From the NCBI RefSeq assembly GCF_001039355.2, contig NW_019775425.1, forward strand, positions 1,052,479-1,116,478: 64,000 nt of DNA. Reading direction: 5' to 3'. How positions within the stretch are numbered: the stretch's first letter is position 1; every line of letters begins with the position of its first letter. Below the pieces are notes generated by a model. The model was given only the letters and a program-made list of their open reading frames with translations. It did not search any database and was not told the origin of the DNA. Source of the stretch: Lingula anatina. Lineage: Eukaryota; Brachiopoda; Lingulata; Lingulida; Lingulidae. The translations under genes and the position numbers were made by a program. This document shows, piece by piece, positions 46,501 through 59,400 of the stretch.

Positions 46501-49500
46501 GAGTACGATATGGCAAACAAGTTAATGTTAGGATTCCACATCACAAATTCCACAATCACGCCGCGGGTGTACCGGTCTATCCACAGATTATCCTTGAGTT
46601 CTTGTATCACAGACAGAGCGGTGGCACTATCCGTTCCTAGCTCAGCCACGTAACCTCCGCCCCCATAGGTGGATATACGACCAATTATTGGGTAGCCGTC
46701 GGTTTCGGAACTTGTACGGTAAGTCCAGTGTGCATCCGGCTGGGAGTTGGGGTCTGCAGTTTTAAAATAATGACTACAGTTGATAGGAATGCTCTTTCAA
46801 AACAATGGTATTCGTTGGTTGGATATCCAAAGTTAATGTGAAATTTTTTGAAATATTACTTAGTGTTAACTTGATGTGAAAATTAATTTCTGCTGGCGTC
46901 CGGTTATAATGTTGCTCTTCTTAAAGGATCACTGTTGGGCCCAATACTCTTCAAAATATTTTTCTTTTTTGATAGCAAATACAATAAAATATTATAATTT
47001 ACCTGACGTATTAATAACTTGCCATCCAATGCCATAGCTCTCTTCGTCTTCTCCAAACATGCTGTAATCGGGACGACACTCGCGGACGTACTTGTAGATA
47101 GGCGGCATACACATTTCTATAAACGAATTCGAAAATATTGGATTGTGAAAAAGTATATGCACTCCCAGCAGCTAAATGATGATATACAGTATTCCACTTA
47201 AAAGTGACACCGAACGGTGGTCTGTTATATGCAAATACTGCTTCGGCAAACGAAAGGGTGCGCTTAATAGAAAGCTCCCATATTATAATACATCAACATT
47301 ATTTTCGTATCTAAATGTAATGATATCACAAACACCAATCAACATTTGACTTACATATTCAACTGTGTATCGCTGGAAAAATAAGGTACGATGTAACTTT
47401 AATCGAAAATAGGGTGCTGGGCTGAATAAGAAAAATGTATAACGCACGATAGAGGGGGAAAATAAAATATTGTACTTACTTGGCTTAGTTTTCAGAAGAC
47501 GTAATCTCGGAGCGCCTACACGGTACGTCTGCTGGTCCGCTAGGAATCCATTCTGCCAAGTGTAATCCTGACCGTCGTAGAAAGGTATACCATATATGGC
47601 CGGGACTAGAGTTTGTTCAGCCCAGGACCAAAAGTCCTCGCTCTTCAGGATCTGTGAATGTGTAAGGAATGAATACAGTATTACTGCCCTGCTGTCATGA
47701 TCAAGAAAATCTAGTCTAGCAGTAGTCTCATAAAAATGATGAAAAATGCTAGGAATCAACGATTATTACTGAAATTAATTAAGAAATAAATATATAAGAT
47801 CGCATTGTGATAAAAAAGGCAGTCACACGTTTCAAATACAATTTGAATAACGATGAAAATACAATTGCACAATGTTTGACAACCATGAACAAAAATAGTT
47901 ACCGAATCAAACTGTGGTGGACTATCTGTATCTAGGAAAGATCCTTTGGAGATCATGTTTTCAACGTTTTCATAAAAATGGAACGACCATGGATCTCTGT
48001 TACCATACCCAACCATGAATAGCAAATACGTGAAGACAAAGTAGATGAGAATTTCTCGGATTACTGCTTGTGTCTTGATTTCTTTAAATCTGAAATACAA
48101 AATAAAAGTTTCATTAATCAATGGAAAAAACTTTTTGGAAATTATAACTTGTTTTTTTTTTTCATGAAAAAGAGTAAATGTCAAAGTCATTAGAGATCCT
48201 ACAGGCAAAATATTAGTAATATAACGCATGAATATTTCTATCCAAGTACATTATGTTCAAACACCCAAAACGAAAAAAAAACCTCATCACAAAAAAGTAA
48301 TTTCCAAAATTGCATGGAAAGACGCGTTACACACTGTATAAATAAAATTATTTAAAAACTTATTACTTGACGATGCCTCACCTCTTTTCTCTGGCTGCTC
48401 GTATATACTCTTCATCTGGGGGTTCTGGTGCCAACGAAGGCTTCATGGGTTTGGCGACGCCGGTCACTTGGTCTTCGTGCAGATATTCTTCATCGGGTTT
48501 TAGGTTATTGTCTCGGTCTTCGTCGCCCTCTTCGTCTACATCCGGGGACTTGATGACCAAAGCATAGAATACAGCCAACCCAAAGATCTAGCGTAACAAA
48601 TATATACATAATTAGTTAAAATGCAGTTCAGTCAGGTTGTCAAATCGCGTGGAAGGTGTAACATGTGAATGAAAGATTTTGATCCATTTATCCCTATAAA
48701 CTTTTACCATTAATTTAATCATGTTATTGCCGTTTACCAGAGTCACAGTATTATATTTCAATAGATAATCACAGATATTCCTCTGGCTATTTCTATTCGC
48801 TTTTCTGGACTGTGAAAATTTATGTAGAGCATGCACAACATTACTCAGCTGGCCTCTAGCATAGGATATCATGATATTATGTGCGACGGCTAAGTAAGCC
48901 TCTGAACATAACTACGAAACGTGGCGTAGGTAATGTCACTGATATAATAAATACCCGGTATTTAATTAACGTTTGAATAACACTGAATGGTACGACTGTT
49001 ACTTGAATATATGCTTTAAGTTATTCCAAAAAAACCATTACCTTTATTGGCTGTGTTAGGAAAACGGATTCCATGCAAGAGATCATAAAAGACCCCAGCC
49101 ACTGCTCAGCTTTCGTTGCCCCCATGGCCCCAGCAAACTCTGTACAGAAGTACACTGACAGAACAACGCTGCAGAAACTGACAGAGTAGGCAATGTAGAT
49201 AGACCACCAGGGGAAGCGTATTCCCTTCTTTTTCTTCTTCTTCTTGGACTTGTCCTCCTCTTTGGTCGCATTTTTGACAGCCGGTGTGCCTTTGTCCGAA
49301 CCGATGTAACTGACGCCCACTGATGATTTTGGTGTCGGGGTCATGAGCAGGCGTTTAGAATGGTCACCCGTTTCCAGGAACTGTTTCTGCTTTTCTAATT
49401 CGTCACTCAAGGTTTCGTCGCCCGTTTTGGTATCATTTCCGTACGTTGACGTAATGGGCTTCTTTGGCTTTGGTCTGGACAATCTAAACAGCTGGACGAT

Positions 49501-49604
49501 CAACAAGTTAATGGGGAAAACTATCAAACTGGCTATGACTCCTGTTATAATGCCTTCCAGCGTGAATTGAAGAGGCCCGAGTTTGTATACCTGTGGTGTG
49601 GATT
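43577..49604 (-). CDS. Gene B 3' half, extra copy (probable second haplotype)
   Basis: The exons are 49042-49604 (cut by the N), 48382-48587, 47903-48089, 47480-47651, 47003-47116, 46475-46753, 45839-46005, 45129-45287, 44631-44886, 44147-44416 and 43577-43731, with the stop TAA at 43577-43579. Every exon matches the length of its partner at 50407-56436 and encodes a nearly identical protein. It has no exons upstream of the N at 49605, so it cannot be a complete gene as placed. An insert with its own N (45519-45802) sits in the intron before exon 45129-45287. No frameshift or stop breaks the copy, which fits an allele better than a pseudogene. Confidence 0.85.
45519..45801. mobile_element. 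Transposon-like insert in gene B extra copy
   Basis: The first 75 bases or so match the insert at 16538, then the two diverge. The partner copy (near 52405) lacks it and runs straight through ATATAAAATAAGAAAAATCC. Flanking sequence resumes just after the N at 45802, so the element is bounded but its inside may be incomplete. Confidence 0.7.
45802..45802. other. Single-N join 2
   Basis: One N lies at the right edge of the insert at 45519-45801; the element length here is therefore not reliable. Confidence 0.8.
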
Positions 49605-49605
49605 N
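49605..49605. other. Single-N contig join 3
   Basis: One N interrupts the exon homologous to 55651-56436 and is followed at once by sequence matching 42776 onward. Confidence 0.9.
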
Positions 49606-50406
49606 CCCTCTCTCCCCCTTCATCCTTATACTTGGTTTTTTCAGGAAATAATCCACCAATGCAGTGTAATTCCTTCGTCATTAATGTTTTTAGATTTAAA
49701 AAAATTGCAAAGTAATTTAGAATACCTGTCACATAACCTTTAATAAACCCTGAGGCCATAGTATGTTTTTTGACAAAGACTGTCACTGGATAATGGATCA
49801 AAGCGAAAAGTTTCAAGAATATGTAAAAGCATGCTCTATAAACTTAAATCTATTGTATTTGAAGGTAGCATTTCGATTTAGAGAAAATTCAAATAAACCA
49901 AATGTCAACTTCACACGCAATTACCAATAACTGAGCAGCATTTGTCACATAGAAGTTTCATAAAATCGATAAGACAAGAGTTTTTTTTGTATGATTAGTA
50001 TTTGGTAACCTCCTCCAACGGCTTTTTGATAATTAATTGTTTGTCGCATATCGGTATGCATTGTATTTCACTACATCAATCGATGAGAAAAATAGATTAT
50101 TTTTGAATAATTAATCAAACACTTAATTGATTCCAATATCAAAGTCTCTGAGATATTGATTAATGAGATCGCTTAAATGAGGTTCAAGAAAGGAGTGGCC
50201 TGTGTGGCCTCGTATCATAGCAATGGATGTTTTTAAATTTGAGTATGACACAACTATAAATTTTAACACATTTAACCTTGAGTTTATAGAACAGTTTCCA
50301 CTTAAAAATTTTAATAAGTTAAAATCACACACATTTCTTCAGAGAGTCCAATATAATCTACATGGTTCAAGGCATTTCAGGTAAATATCATTTCACAGAC
50401 GTAGGT

Positions 50407-53400
50407 TTAAGCCATAAGAATTTTCCGTTTGGCAGGTTTCATCGCTTCCATCTCTTTCATAACCCTCTTGTCTGTGGCCTGGATGTCCAAATAATTTTCC
50501 AGCTTTCCGATCATGCTTTCTATCTTTTGATCTAGATCCTCAACCGTGCCTTCTCCGCCGTCTGGAAAACAAATGAAGTCTTGATTCAACAACAGAGAAA
50601 TAAAAGTAGACTGTAGACTCTAGGCATAATTTCCATCTATTGCTTTTCTTTTGGCATTTTCGTACCCAAGGGGCATTTCTGCGCAAGAATACACGAAGGT
50701 GATCTGTGTTTTGAAGTTGAATACAAGTATGTACACACTTCGAATTCTTTATGACTTCAAATGTGTAGATTGTTGAGAGGGAGGAAATAACCAGAATTTA
50801 AATGTAGACATATGGCGAAATAAAATAAATTTCAACAAGAGGGGAATAAAGAGAAAAGACCGTTGCCGCGCTTACAGGATTCCAACAATTGGCACAACCA
50901 AGTTAAACTAACACAATTTACATAGACATCTATCGCATTGCTCTGAATCACAACAACCAGCGATACATATATAAAGTACAGAACAAGTGCATTACACACC
51001 TTGATATTGGAACTTGCTGGGCACATAAGGCTCCGGTTTCTTCCCTGTGCTAATGCCAAACATTCCTTTGACCGCGTTCACCATGTATTCCACAACTTCA
51101 AGCTCATTTTTCTCCTTGGAGGTCATGTAGCTGACGTAGGCAAAGGCATCCATGATCAAGGTTAGGAACAAGTTTACGACGATGAACGACACGAGAACCA
51201 TGAAGGTGATAAACATGATTCGCGCAAAGAAGGGACTCACTGCGTCGATTTCGTAGAAATCAAACTTGTCTGCAAGAGTTAAAAGGTTGATTGAGTTAAC
51301 CAATCTCACGTTGATTTGAGAGTAAGATGATTCAAGTCTTTATGCAAAAAATGTCCATTCTTCAAACGTTACATAAAATACCTGCTCGTCTAAAAAGAGG
51401 TAATCTTGAAAGAAAAAAAAAGACAACAACAAACCATAACGTATACGCGACAAAAGACAAATATAAAAGAACACAAATACTTACTCAACATCATGGAAAA
51501 CAGAGTCTCCAACGTTGTAATAAATGTGCTGTAGTTGAGTAGTACTCTTCCAAACAGGATGTAAGCAAATTGGCCGTAAGCAAGGAAAATGATGAAGAAG
51601 GCCATAAGGTACACAAACATGGGTTTGCCTGCCTCTTTTAGGGTTCTGCCAATCACAGACATTCGACGGTTAAATCTCATTAACTTCAAAAACTTGACGG
51701 TGTAGACAAAAACCATGATACCCATGAGGATTGTGTAACACTGAAAAATAGTCAAGTATTTAGTGTTTTAAATGGGCATTTAAGAAATGGATTCATAATA
51801 GAATAATAAGACTGTACTTAAAATAAGAAAATGGAATAAAATTACTTTTTTTTCATAACGCACGGCTGTCTGTCTGTTAGGTGAAATCTTAATATCGCAA
51901 TAGCATTTAGAATCGCAAAAGATGACTGAGGCTATATGACAAAATATATCACAAAGATATTTTATAATAGAAAATGGGGGTGGGGCAAAATTCTTCCTCA
52001 CCTCATCCCAATAGGCAGCGTATTGAAAATTGACAAATTGATGGGGGTCCTCACTGAATTCTGAGGAAACCATTTTGGAAATAAGTAGACGGTAAAAGTA
52101 CATCACAATTGCTCCAATTGACACAATGAGAATGAAGAATTCAACGGCGTTCCAGAACTCCTGCAAAAGGCAAAAATCGTCAAATTAATGTATTTTCGGG
52201 GTAATTCTTCATGTATATGATGTTGACCATATGACAACCTCAAGCACTTTTATAAAATACATGTTTTGCTTTTTCTTAAACTTAAATTATTTTGTTTCCT
52301 ACATGTAGATGAGCTAATACACACCCACTTTTTCAACCTACTGCCATTTACAACACGATGCGTTCCAGCTATAGTAAAACCTTTCTCTATAAGTACACAT
52401 ATAAAATAAGAAAAATCCACACAGAATTAAACCCCGCTACTAACCTTGATATAAATTTTGAATCCCTCTCTCCTTATATCTCTTATCATCTTGACCAAAA
52501 AGAAAATAATAAATGCAGCGACCAAGATCTCCGCACCCAAGACCATGAACATATAGGTTCCCACGTAGCGGTCCAGCCGCATCACGTTCACCTTGTAAGA
52601 CGGCCAGGCACCTGAGTGTAAGGAAGGTTAAAGAACTCAGTTTTTAGTCTCCGCCAGCTCAATTTTTTAAATCATTTTCATTCCAAACCAATCTTTGCTT
52701 TTCGTCATTTTTTCTCATCCACTAAAAATGATAAATTGTATCGACCAATGGAGAATGGTAAATTTAGGTTCTCCGTGGCAAAGGTCCACTTTTAATATCA
52801 CTGTGAACATTAGATACCTGTGAGGGAAGTTTAGGGCGATTTATAAGTTGATCAGTCACACCCAAACCTAGTCCTGCCTAAATGTAATACGTTTATTTTC
52901 TCATTTAGACTAAAACAACATTAAAACTAACAAGTTCAATCGATAAAATGATTTTATGTTTTATTTTACTTAAAAAATGCTTAATGCAGTATGTTTAATA
53001 AAATATATTCATGTACTCCATGACTTCAGATTTACTTAAGTGCCAAAACGTATCATTAATGCCACTTACCTCCAGACTGAGGAAACTCAACGACGGAGTA
53101 CGATATGGCAAACAAGTTAATGTTAGGATTCCACATCACAAATTCCACAATCACGCCGCGGGTGTACCGGTCTATCCACAGATTATCCTTGAGTTCTTGT
53201 ATCACAGACAGAGCGGTTGCACTATCCGTTCCTAGCTCAGCCACGTAACCTCCGCCCCCATAGGTGGATATACGACCAATTATTGGGTAGCCGTCGGTTT
53301 CGGAACTTGTACGGTAAGTCCAGTGTGCATCCGGCTGGGAGTTGGGGTCTGCAGATTTAAAATAATGACTACAGTTGATAGGAATGCTCTTTCAAAACAA

Positions 53401-56400
53401 TGGTATTCGTTGGTTGGATATCCAAAGTTAATGTGAAATTTTTTGAAATATTACTTAGTGTTAACTTGATGTGAGGTTAACCTTTCAATCATTCCTGCTG
53501 GCGTCCGGTAATAATGTTGCTCTTCTTAAAGGGTCACTGTTGGGCCCAATACTCATCAAAATATTTTTCTTTCTTGATAGCAAATACAATTAAATATTAC
53601 AATTTACCTGACGTATTAATAACTTGCCATCCAATGCCATAGCTCTCTTCGTCTTCTCCAAACATACTGTAATCGGGACGACACTCGCGGACGTACTTGT
53701 AGATAGGCGGCATACACATTTCTATAAACGAATCCGAAAATATTGGATTGTGAAAAAGTATATGCACTCCCAGCAGCTAAATGATGATATACAGTATTCC
53801 ACTTAAAAGTGACACCGAACGGTGGTCTGTTATATGGAAATACTGTTTCGGCAAACGAAAGGGTGCGATTAATAGAAAGCTCCCATATTATAATACATCA
53901 ACATTATTTTCGTATCTAAATGTAATGATATCACAAACACCAATCAACATTTGACTTACATATTCAACTGTGTATTGCTGGAAAAATACGGTACGATGTA
54001 ACTTTAATCGAAAATAGGGTGCTGGGCTGAATTAGAAAAATGTATAACGCAGGATAGAGGGGGAAAATAAAATATTGTACTTACTTGGCTTAGTTTTCAG
54101 AAGACGTAATCTCGGAGCGCCTACACGGTACGTCTGCTGGTCCGCTAGGAATCCGTTCTGCCAAGTGTAATCCTGACCGTCGTAGAAAGGTATACCATAT
54201 ATGGCCGGGACTAGAGTTTGTTCAGCCCAGGACCAAAAGTCCTCGCTCTTCAGGATCTGTGAATGTGTAAGGAATGAATACAGTATTACTGCCCTGCTGT
54301 CATGATCAAGAAAATCTAGTCTAGCAGTAGTCTCATAAAAATGATGAAAAATGCTAGGAATCAACGATTATTACTGAAATTAATTAAGAAATAAATATAT
54401 AAGATCGCATTGTGATAAAAAAGGCAGTCAAACGTTTCAAATACAATTTGAATAACGATGAAAATACAATTGCACAATGTTTGACTACCATGAATCAGAC
54501 AAAAATAGTTACCGAATCAAACTGTGGTGGACTATCTGTATCTAGGAAAGATCCTTTGGAGATCATGTTTTCAACGTTTTCATAAAAATGGAACGACCAT
54601 GGATCTCTGTTACCATACCCAACCATGAATAGTAAGTACGTGAAGACAAAGTAGATGAGAATTTCTCGGATTACTGCTTGTGTCTTGATTTCTTTAAATC
54701 TGAAATACAAAATAAAAGTTTCATTAATCAATGTAAAAAACTTTATGAAAATTATAACTTGTTTTTTTTTCATGAAAAAGAGTAAATGTCAAAGTCATTA
54801 GAGATCCTACAGGCAAAATAAGTAATATACCGCATGAATATTTCTATCCAAGTACATTATGTTCAAACACCCAAAACGAAAAAAAAACCTCATCACAAAA
54901 AAGTAATTTCCAAAATTGCACAGAAAGACGCGTTACACACTGTATAAATAAAATTATTTTAAAAAAACTTATTACTTGACGATGCCTCACCTCTTTTCTC
55001 TGGCTGCTCGTATATACTCTTCATCTGGGGGTTCTGGTGCCAACGAAGGCTTCATGGGTTTGGCGGCGCCGGTCATTTGGTCTTCGTGCAGATATTCTTC
55101 ATCGGGTTTTAGGTTATTGTCTCGGTCTTCGTCGCCCTCTTCGTCTACATCCGGGGACTTGATGACCAGAGCATAGAATACAGCCAACCCAAAGATCTAG
55201 CGTAACAAATATATACATAATAAGTTAAGATGCAGTTCAGTCAGGTTGTCAAATCGCGTGGAAGGTGTAACATGTGAATGAAAGATTTTGATCCAATTTA
55301 TCCCTATAAACTTTTACCATTAATTTAATCATGTTATTGCCGTTTACCAGAGTCACAGTATTATATTTCAATAGATAATCACAGATATGCCTCTTGCTAT
55401 TTCTATTCGCTTTTCTGGACTGTGAAAATTTATGTAGAGCATGTACAACATTACTCAGCTGGCCTCTAGCATAGAATATCATGATATTATGTGCGACGGC
55501 TAAGTAAGCCTCTGAACATAACTACGAAACGTGGCGTAGGTAATGTCACTGACATAATAAATACCGGTATTTAATTAACGTTTGAATAAGACTGAATGGC
55601 ACGACTGTTACTTGAATATATGCTGTAAGTTATTCCTAAAACACCATTACCTTTATTGGCTGTGTTAGGAACACGGATTCCATGCAAGAGATCATAAAAG
55701 ACCCTAGCCACTGCTCAGCTTTCGTTGCCCCCATGGCCCCAGCAAACTCTGTACAGAAGTACACTGACAGAACAACGCTGCAGAAACTGACAGAGTACGC
55801 AATGTAGATAGACCACCAGGGGAAGCGTATTCCCTTCTTTTTCTTCTTCTTCTTGGACTTGTCCTCCTCTTTGGTCGCATTTTTGACAGCCGGTGTGCCT
55901 TTGTCCGAACCGATGTAACTGACGCCCACTGATGATTTTGGTGTCGGGGTCATGAGCAGGCGTTTAGAATGGTCACCCGTTTCCAGGAACTGTTTCTGCT
56001 TTTCTAATTCGTCACTCAAGGTTTCGTCGCCCGTTTTGGTATCATTTCCGTACGTTGACGTAATAGGCTTCTTTGGCTTTGGTCTGGACAATCTGAACAG
56101 CTGGACGATCAATAAGTTAATGGGGAAAACTATCAAACTGGCTATGACTCCTGTTATAATGCCTTCCAGCGTGAATTGAAGAGGCCCGAGTTTGTAGACC
56201 TGTGGTGTGGACTGACTGTCTGCTTTGTAGAACATTATGTTGGACAACATGGTGCAGAAAAGGAGCGAAAGCACGCAGGTGAGACGCTGGACTCTTGTAA
56301 AGTGACTCCTGCGTGGGCGTGTGAAGATGGAAAACCAGATGTGGCCATCATACAGATTCTTCTTGGTTTGCGACCAGAACAAATGATTGAATTGGGTCAG

Positions 56401-56436
56401 TTCCTCCTTACCGGCAAGTGGAACAACGCGGTCGAT
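50407..56436 (-). CDS. Gene B channel-type membrane region and C-tail
   Basis: The exons are 55651-56436, 54991-55196, 54513-54699, 54085-54256, 53608-53721, 53070-53348, 52445-52611, 52002-52160, 51485-51740, 51000-51269 and 50407-50561. The first encodes membrane segments around a cytosolic loop with KKKKKKKG before IRFPWW. Luminal-domain signatures are FYDGQDYTW, YRVGAPRLRLLKTKP and FVMWNPNINLFAIS. The pore position reads MMLNKFDFYEI, identical to gene A around the filter. The tail after the last helix (LEVVEYMVNAVKGMFGIS) and the coiled coil (TVEDLDQKIESMIGKLENYL) match gene A. The 54700-54990 intron splits what is one 393-bp exon in gene A; the two parts sum to exactly 393. Confidence 0.92.
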
Positions 56437-59400
56437 CTGAAAAATAACGCGCAAACAACTGTAGTCACATATAATTGTTTAAACAAATCCAAAATTCATT
56501 ATTTTTACCATAAATCAGAAGTGGATTTTGAAGCAGTTTTTATGCAAATACAGTAACTTAAATTCTTTTTACACCGCAAAATATTTAAAACATATTTACA
56601 AAAAAAAAGCGTCTCAAGTGCAGTCACATAAATTTTGTTTATTTGGAACGGAAAGGTCAAGTAATGGGTCAGGTTACTTAATTTTATGCACAATGAGTAA
56701 TTTCAATGAAAATTATTTCTGTAGTCTTACCAGGCCGTCGTCTTCCTCCACTGCTAGCCATCTGTCACAAATGAAGAAGTACTTGGCTCCAGTCTGTATG
56801 TCTGTCACCTGTATCCTGCTGAACGCCCAGCCTGGGCTTTTACCGGAGTTATCATGCCACACTCTATAAAAAATAATAATAAAAAAAAACATCTTAGAAA
56901 AATGTAAAGAATAGACAAAATACATATATGTATATCTACCAAACTAAACACAGATGTTACAGTGCTATAATTAATGCACAATAAAATAAAGGAAGCATTA
57001 GGTAATCCGTGCTCGACTCCGTGCACGCAAAAGATTCTATATAAAAAAATAAGATCCCTCTCCCCAGTCCCCTCTCTGTGATAAAAGTCTCACCTAGCCA
57101 GTGACAGGGATCCTAGAGGGCGCGGACATGCCATCAAGAAGGAATCCACACCACCGCGCTCAAACACAGGTCGCTTAGGATCCCAGAACAGCCGTGGTTC
57201 AGTCTCATCCTCGTCTCCCGTGAAGACCATGCTGACCTGAGCCGTGGTGCCGCCCCCTTTCCGACTGCCAGTATACACTAGGATCTCGTACAGGTACTTA
57301 TGGCGAGGATCGTTGTCTGGCAGTGGGGTGGTGCCAGCCTATAGGCATGGATAAATGCATGTACATGAACTGATTTGATGAAGTAATGCACAAGGCTAAA
57401 CAAAGAAGGAAGAAACGAATGCTCGGACAACCGACCAACCAACACGATGAAACAGACAGGCGCACAGTTTAGATTTTGTGTGAGGTGTGTTTTTTTATCC
57501 AGGCAGTTTTTGGGAAATTTTAAGTTAAAATATAATATTTTGTAAATACGAATAAGCTAACCTGTTACACAATGAAATACAAACTTACCTTCATCTCGTC
57601 AATTTTATCCGCTTTCCTTGCCCAGATACATAGAATGAAGTAGAGGCACGTAATGGCCACCATGGTAGAGAATACAGCTGGGTTTTCATCAAGTTTATTA
57701 AAAGCGGAATCGGCAAAATTGATCGTATTCATGGGCACGACCATTCCTCCACCGAACGCTGTCAAGTGATTGCACAGACACTGGGTACTGTAGGGCGTGG
57801 TTAGCTCGCCCACCTGTTGGAGACATAGAATTGTATTAATACCGGGATATAAGGTGCAAAGACGTCTATTTCAGGATACAGTCTTTCTGATGCGCCTAGC
57901 TCTAGTTTTACCCTAGCACAGGCCTTTTTTAATGAGACAATTTTGTCTCAGTAACCATTAATAACTTTGCGTTTAGATTCAATGTACATGTAGTTCTCCC
58001 CTGTCTCCTTGTTAGGCTGGTTTATGTTCTCATACTTTATCTCCCTTATGATACCTTATGTTTTATGGAAATGTTTGTCCAGAATGGGCCTCCACAACGG
58101 TAAAAAGAAAATATATGCTTTTAAAATAATCAGAAAAATACTGGCTCACCACTGTACAAAAACCAAACTCAGGTATACGATGTTGTTTCGATAAAGCTCA
58201 ACAGTCGTACAATTGCAGCAGTTAAGATGAGCGTAGGCGATAAACATCTATATTCCTACCTCACAACCATCGTAAGACCAGACTTCATTCTCTTCATCCC
58301 AGAAACTACACGACGAGGCGTAGGTCTGCAGAGCATAGCCAACAGGTGTGTACGTATCTACTGCAGTGTCGGTGGAACCACCTGTAGCGTCCGCAGCTAC
58401 AACAATGAAAAAAAAAGCAAAATGCATGAATGATAGTGTAAATATTCAAACAAACGAAGTAAAAATATTTTTCTGAATTGTCTACGGTTCTTAAAATGGC
58501 AATAGTGTTCAAATAAACATTGTACAGGAAGTTGGCGTGAAACGAATAGGCCTACTGAGAATTTTACCTGGAGCCACAGTTACTGTGGTAGCATTCGTCC
58601 CGTTTGCACCCATTGCCTTAATCCCAATGTAGAACGTTGTTTTGGTGGTTCTGCAATGTAGTTAAGAAAATTACTTCACATAGAACTAGACTGAACAGTA
58701 GGAAAAGGGTAAATGTGAAAATCCATTTTTTCAATAAATTAAATGTATATACAATAACTTTCAATCTCCCATGCTTACTTTAAAACATCTTCGAAAACAG
58801 TATCTTATGTTTGAAATCAAATGAAATATTTTGTGAGCAAACCTGTCACACACAAAAACTATTACTGTCCAGACACCAATGATATAAGTAACGTAGTGTT
58901 GCATTTGTAAATGATCATATTACCTGTTTAGAAACGCATTCGACATGAAGCAGACACTAGGGTCCGGGAGACCATACTTATTCCTCGGATGAGTGGTGTC
59001 ATTAACATCAAGATCGCTGAAATCCATGGGCAGGGTGCAATTAAAATCATGGACTTCAACAGTTGGTAACCGCCCAATGCCTACAAATACCATGAAAGTG
59101 GTATTATCGAAACCGGCAAGCTCCTCCGTTGAGTTCGTTGCATTGAAGTCAAACGTTGTGGTTTCCATGTCGAAAGTCGTGGTCTCTGGGAACTCGGTGG
59201 TGGTCAAGTCGTCAGTGGCGTTGCTGACGTTCTGTGGTGGCACCGGTGACCAGTCCCAAACCTTGATGCTAAGACCGATGTTTCCAGGAAGGATGATCTT
59301 ATGTATCACCATCTTTTCATCCCAGGCTGTGGTGAAGTTGTGAACCTCTGTCAGTTGGACTTTGCTGGCATCTCGGTTGATGTAGATATTAAAGGGATCG

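Noticed and set aside
43577-49604. Calling the extra gene B copy a pseudogene
   Set aside because: All its exons are open with intact splice sites. It ends only at an assembly N, so an allelic copy is more likely.
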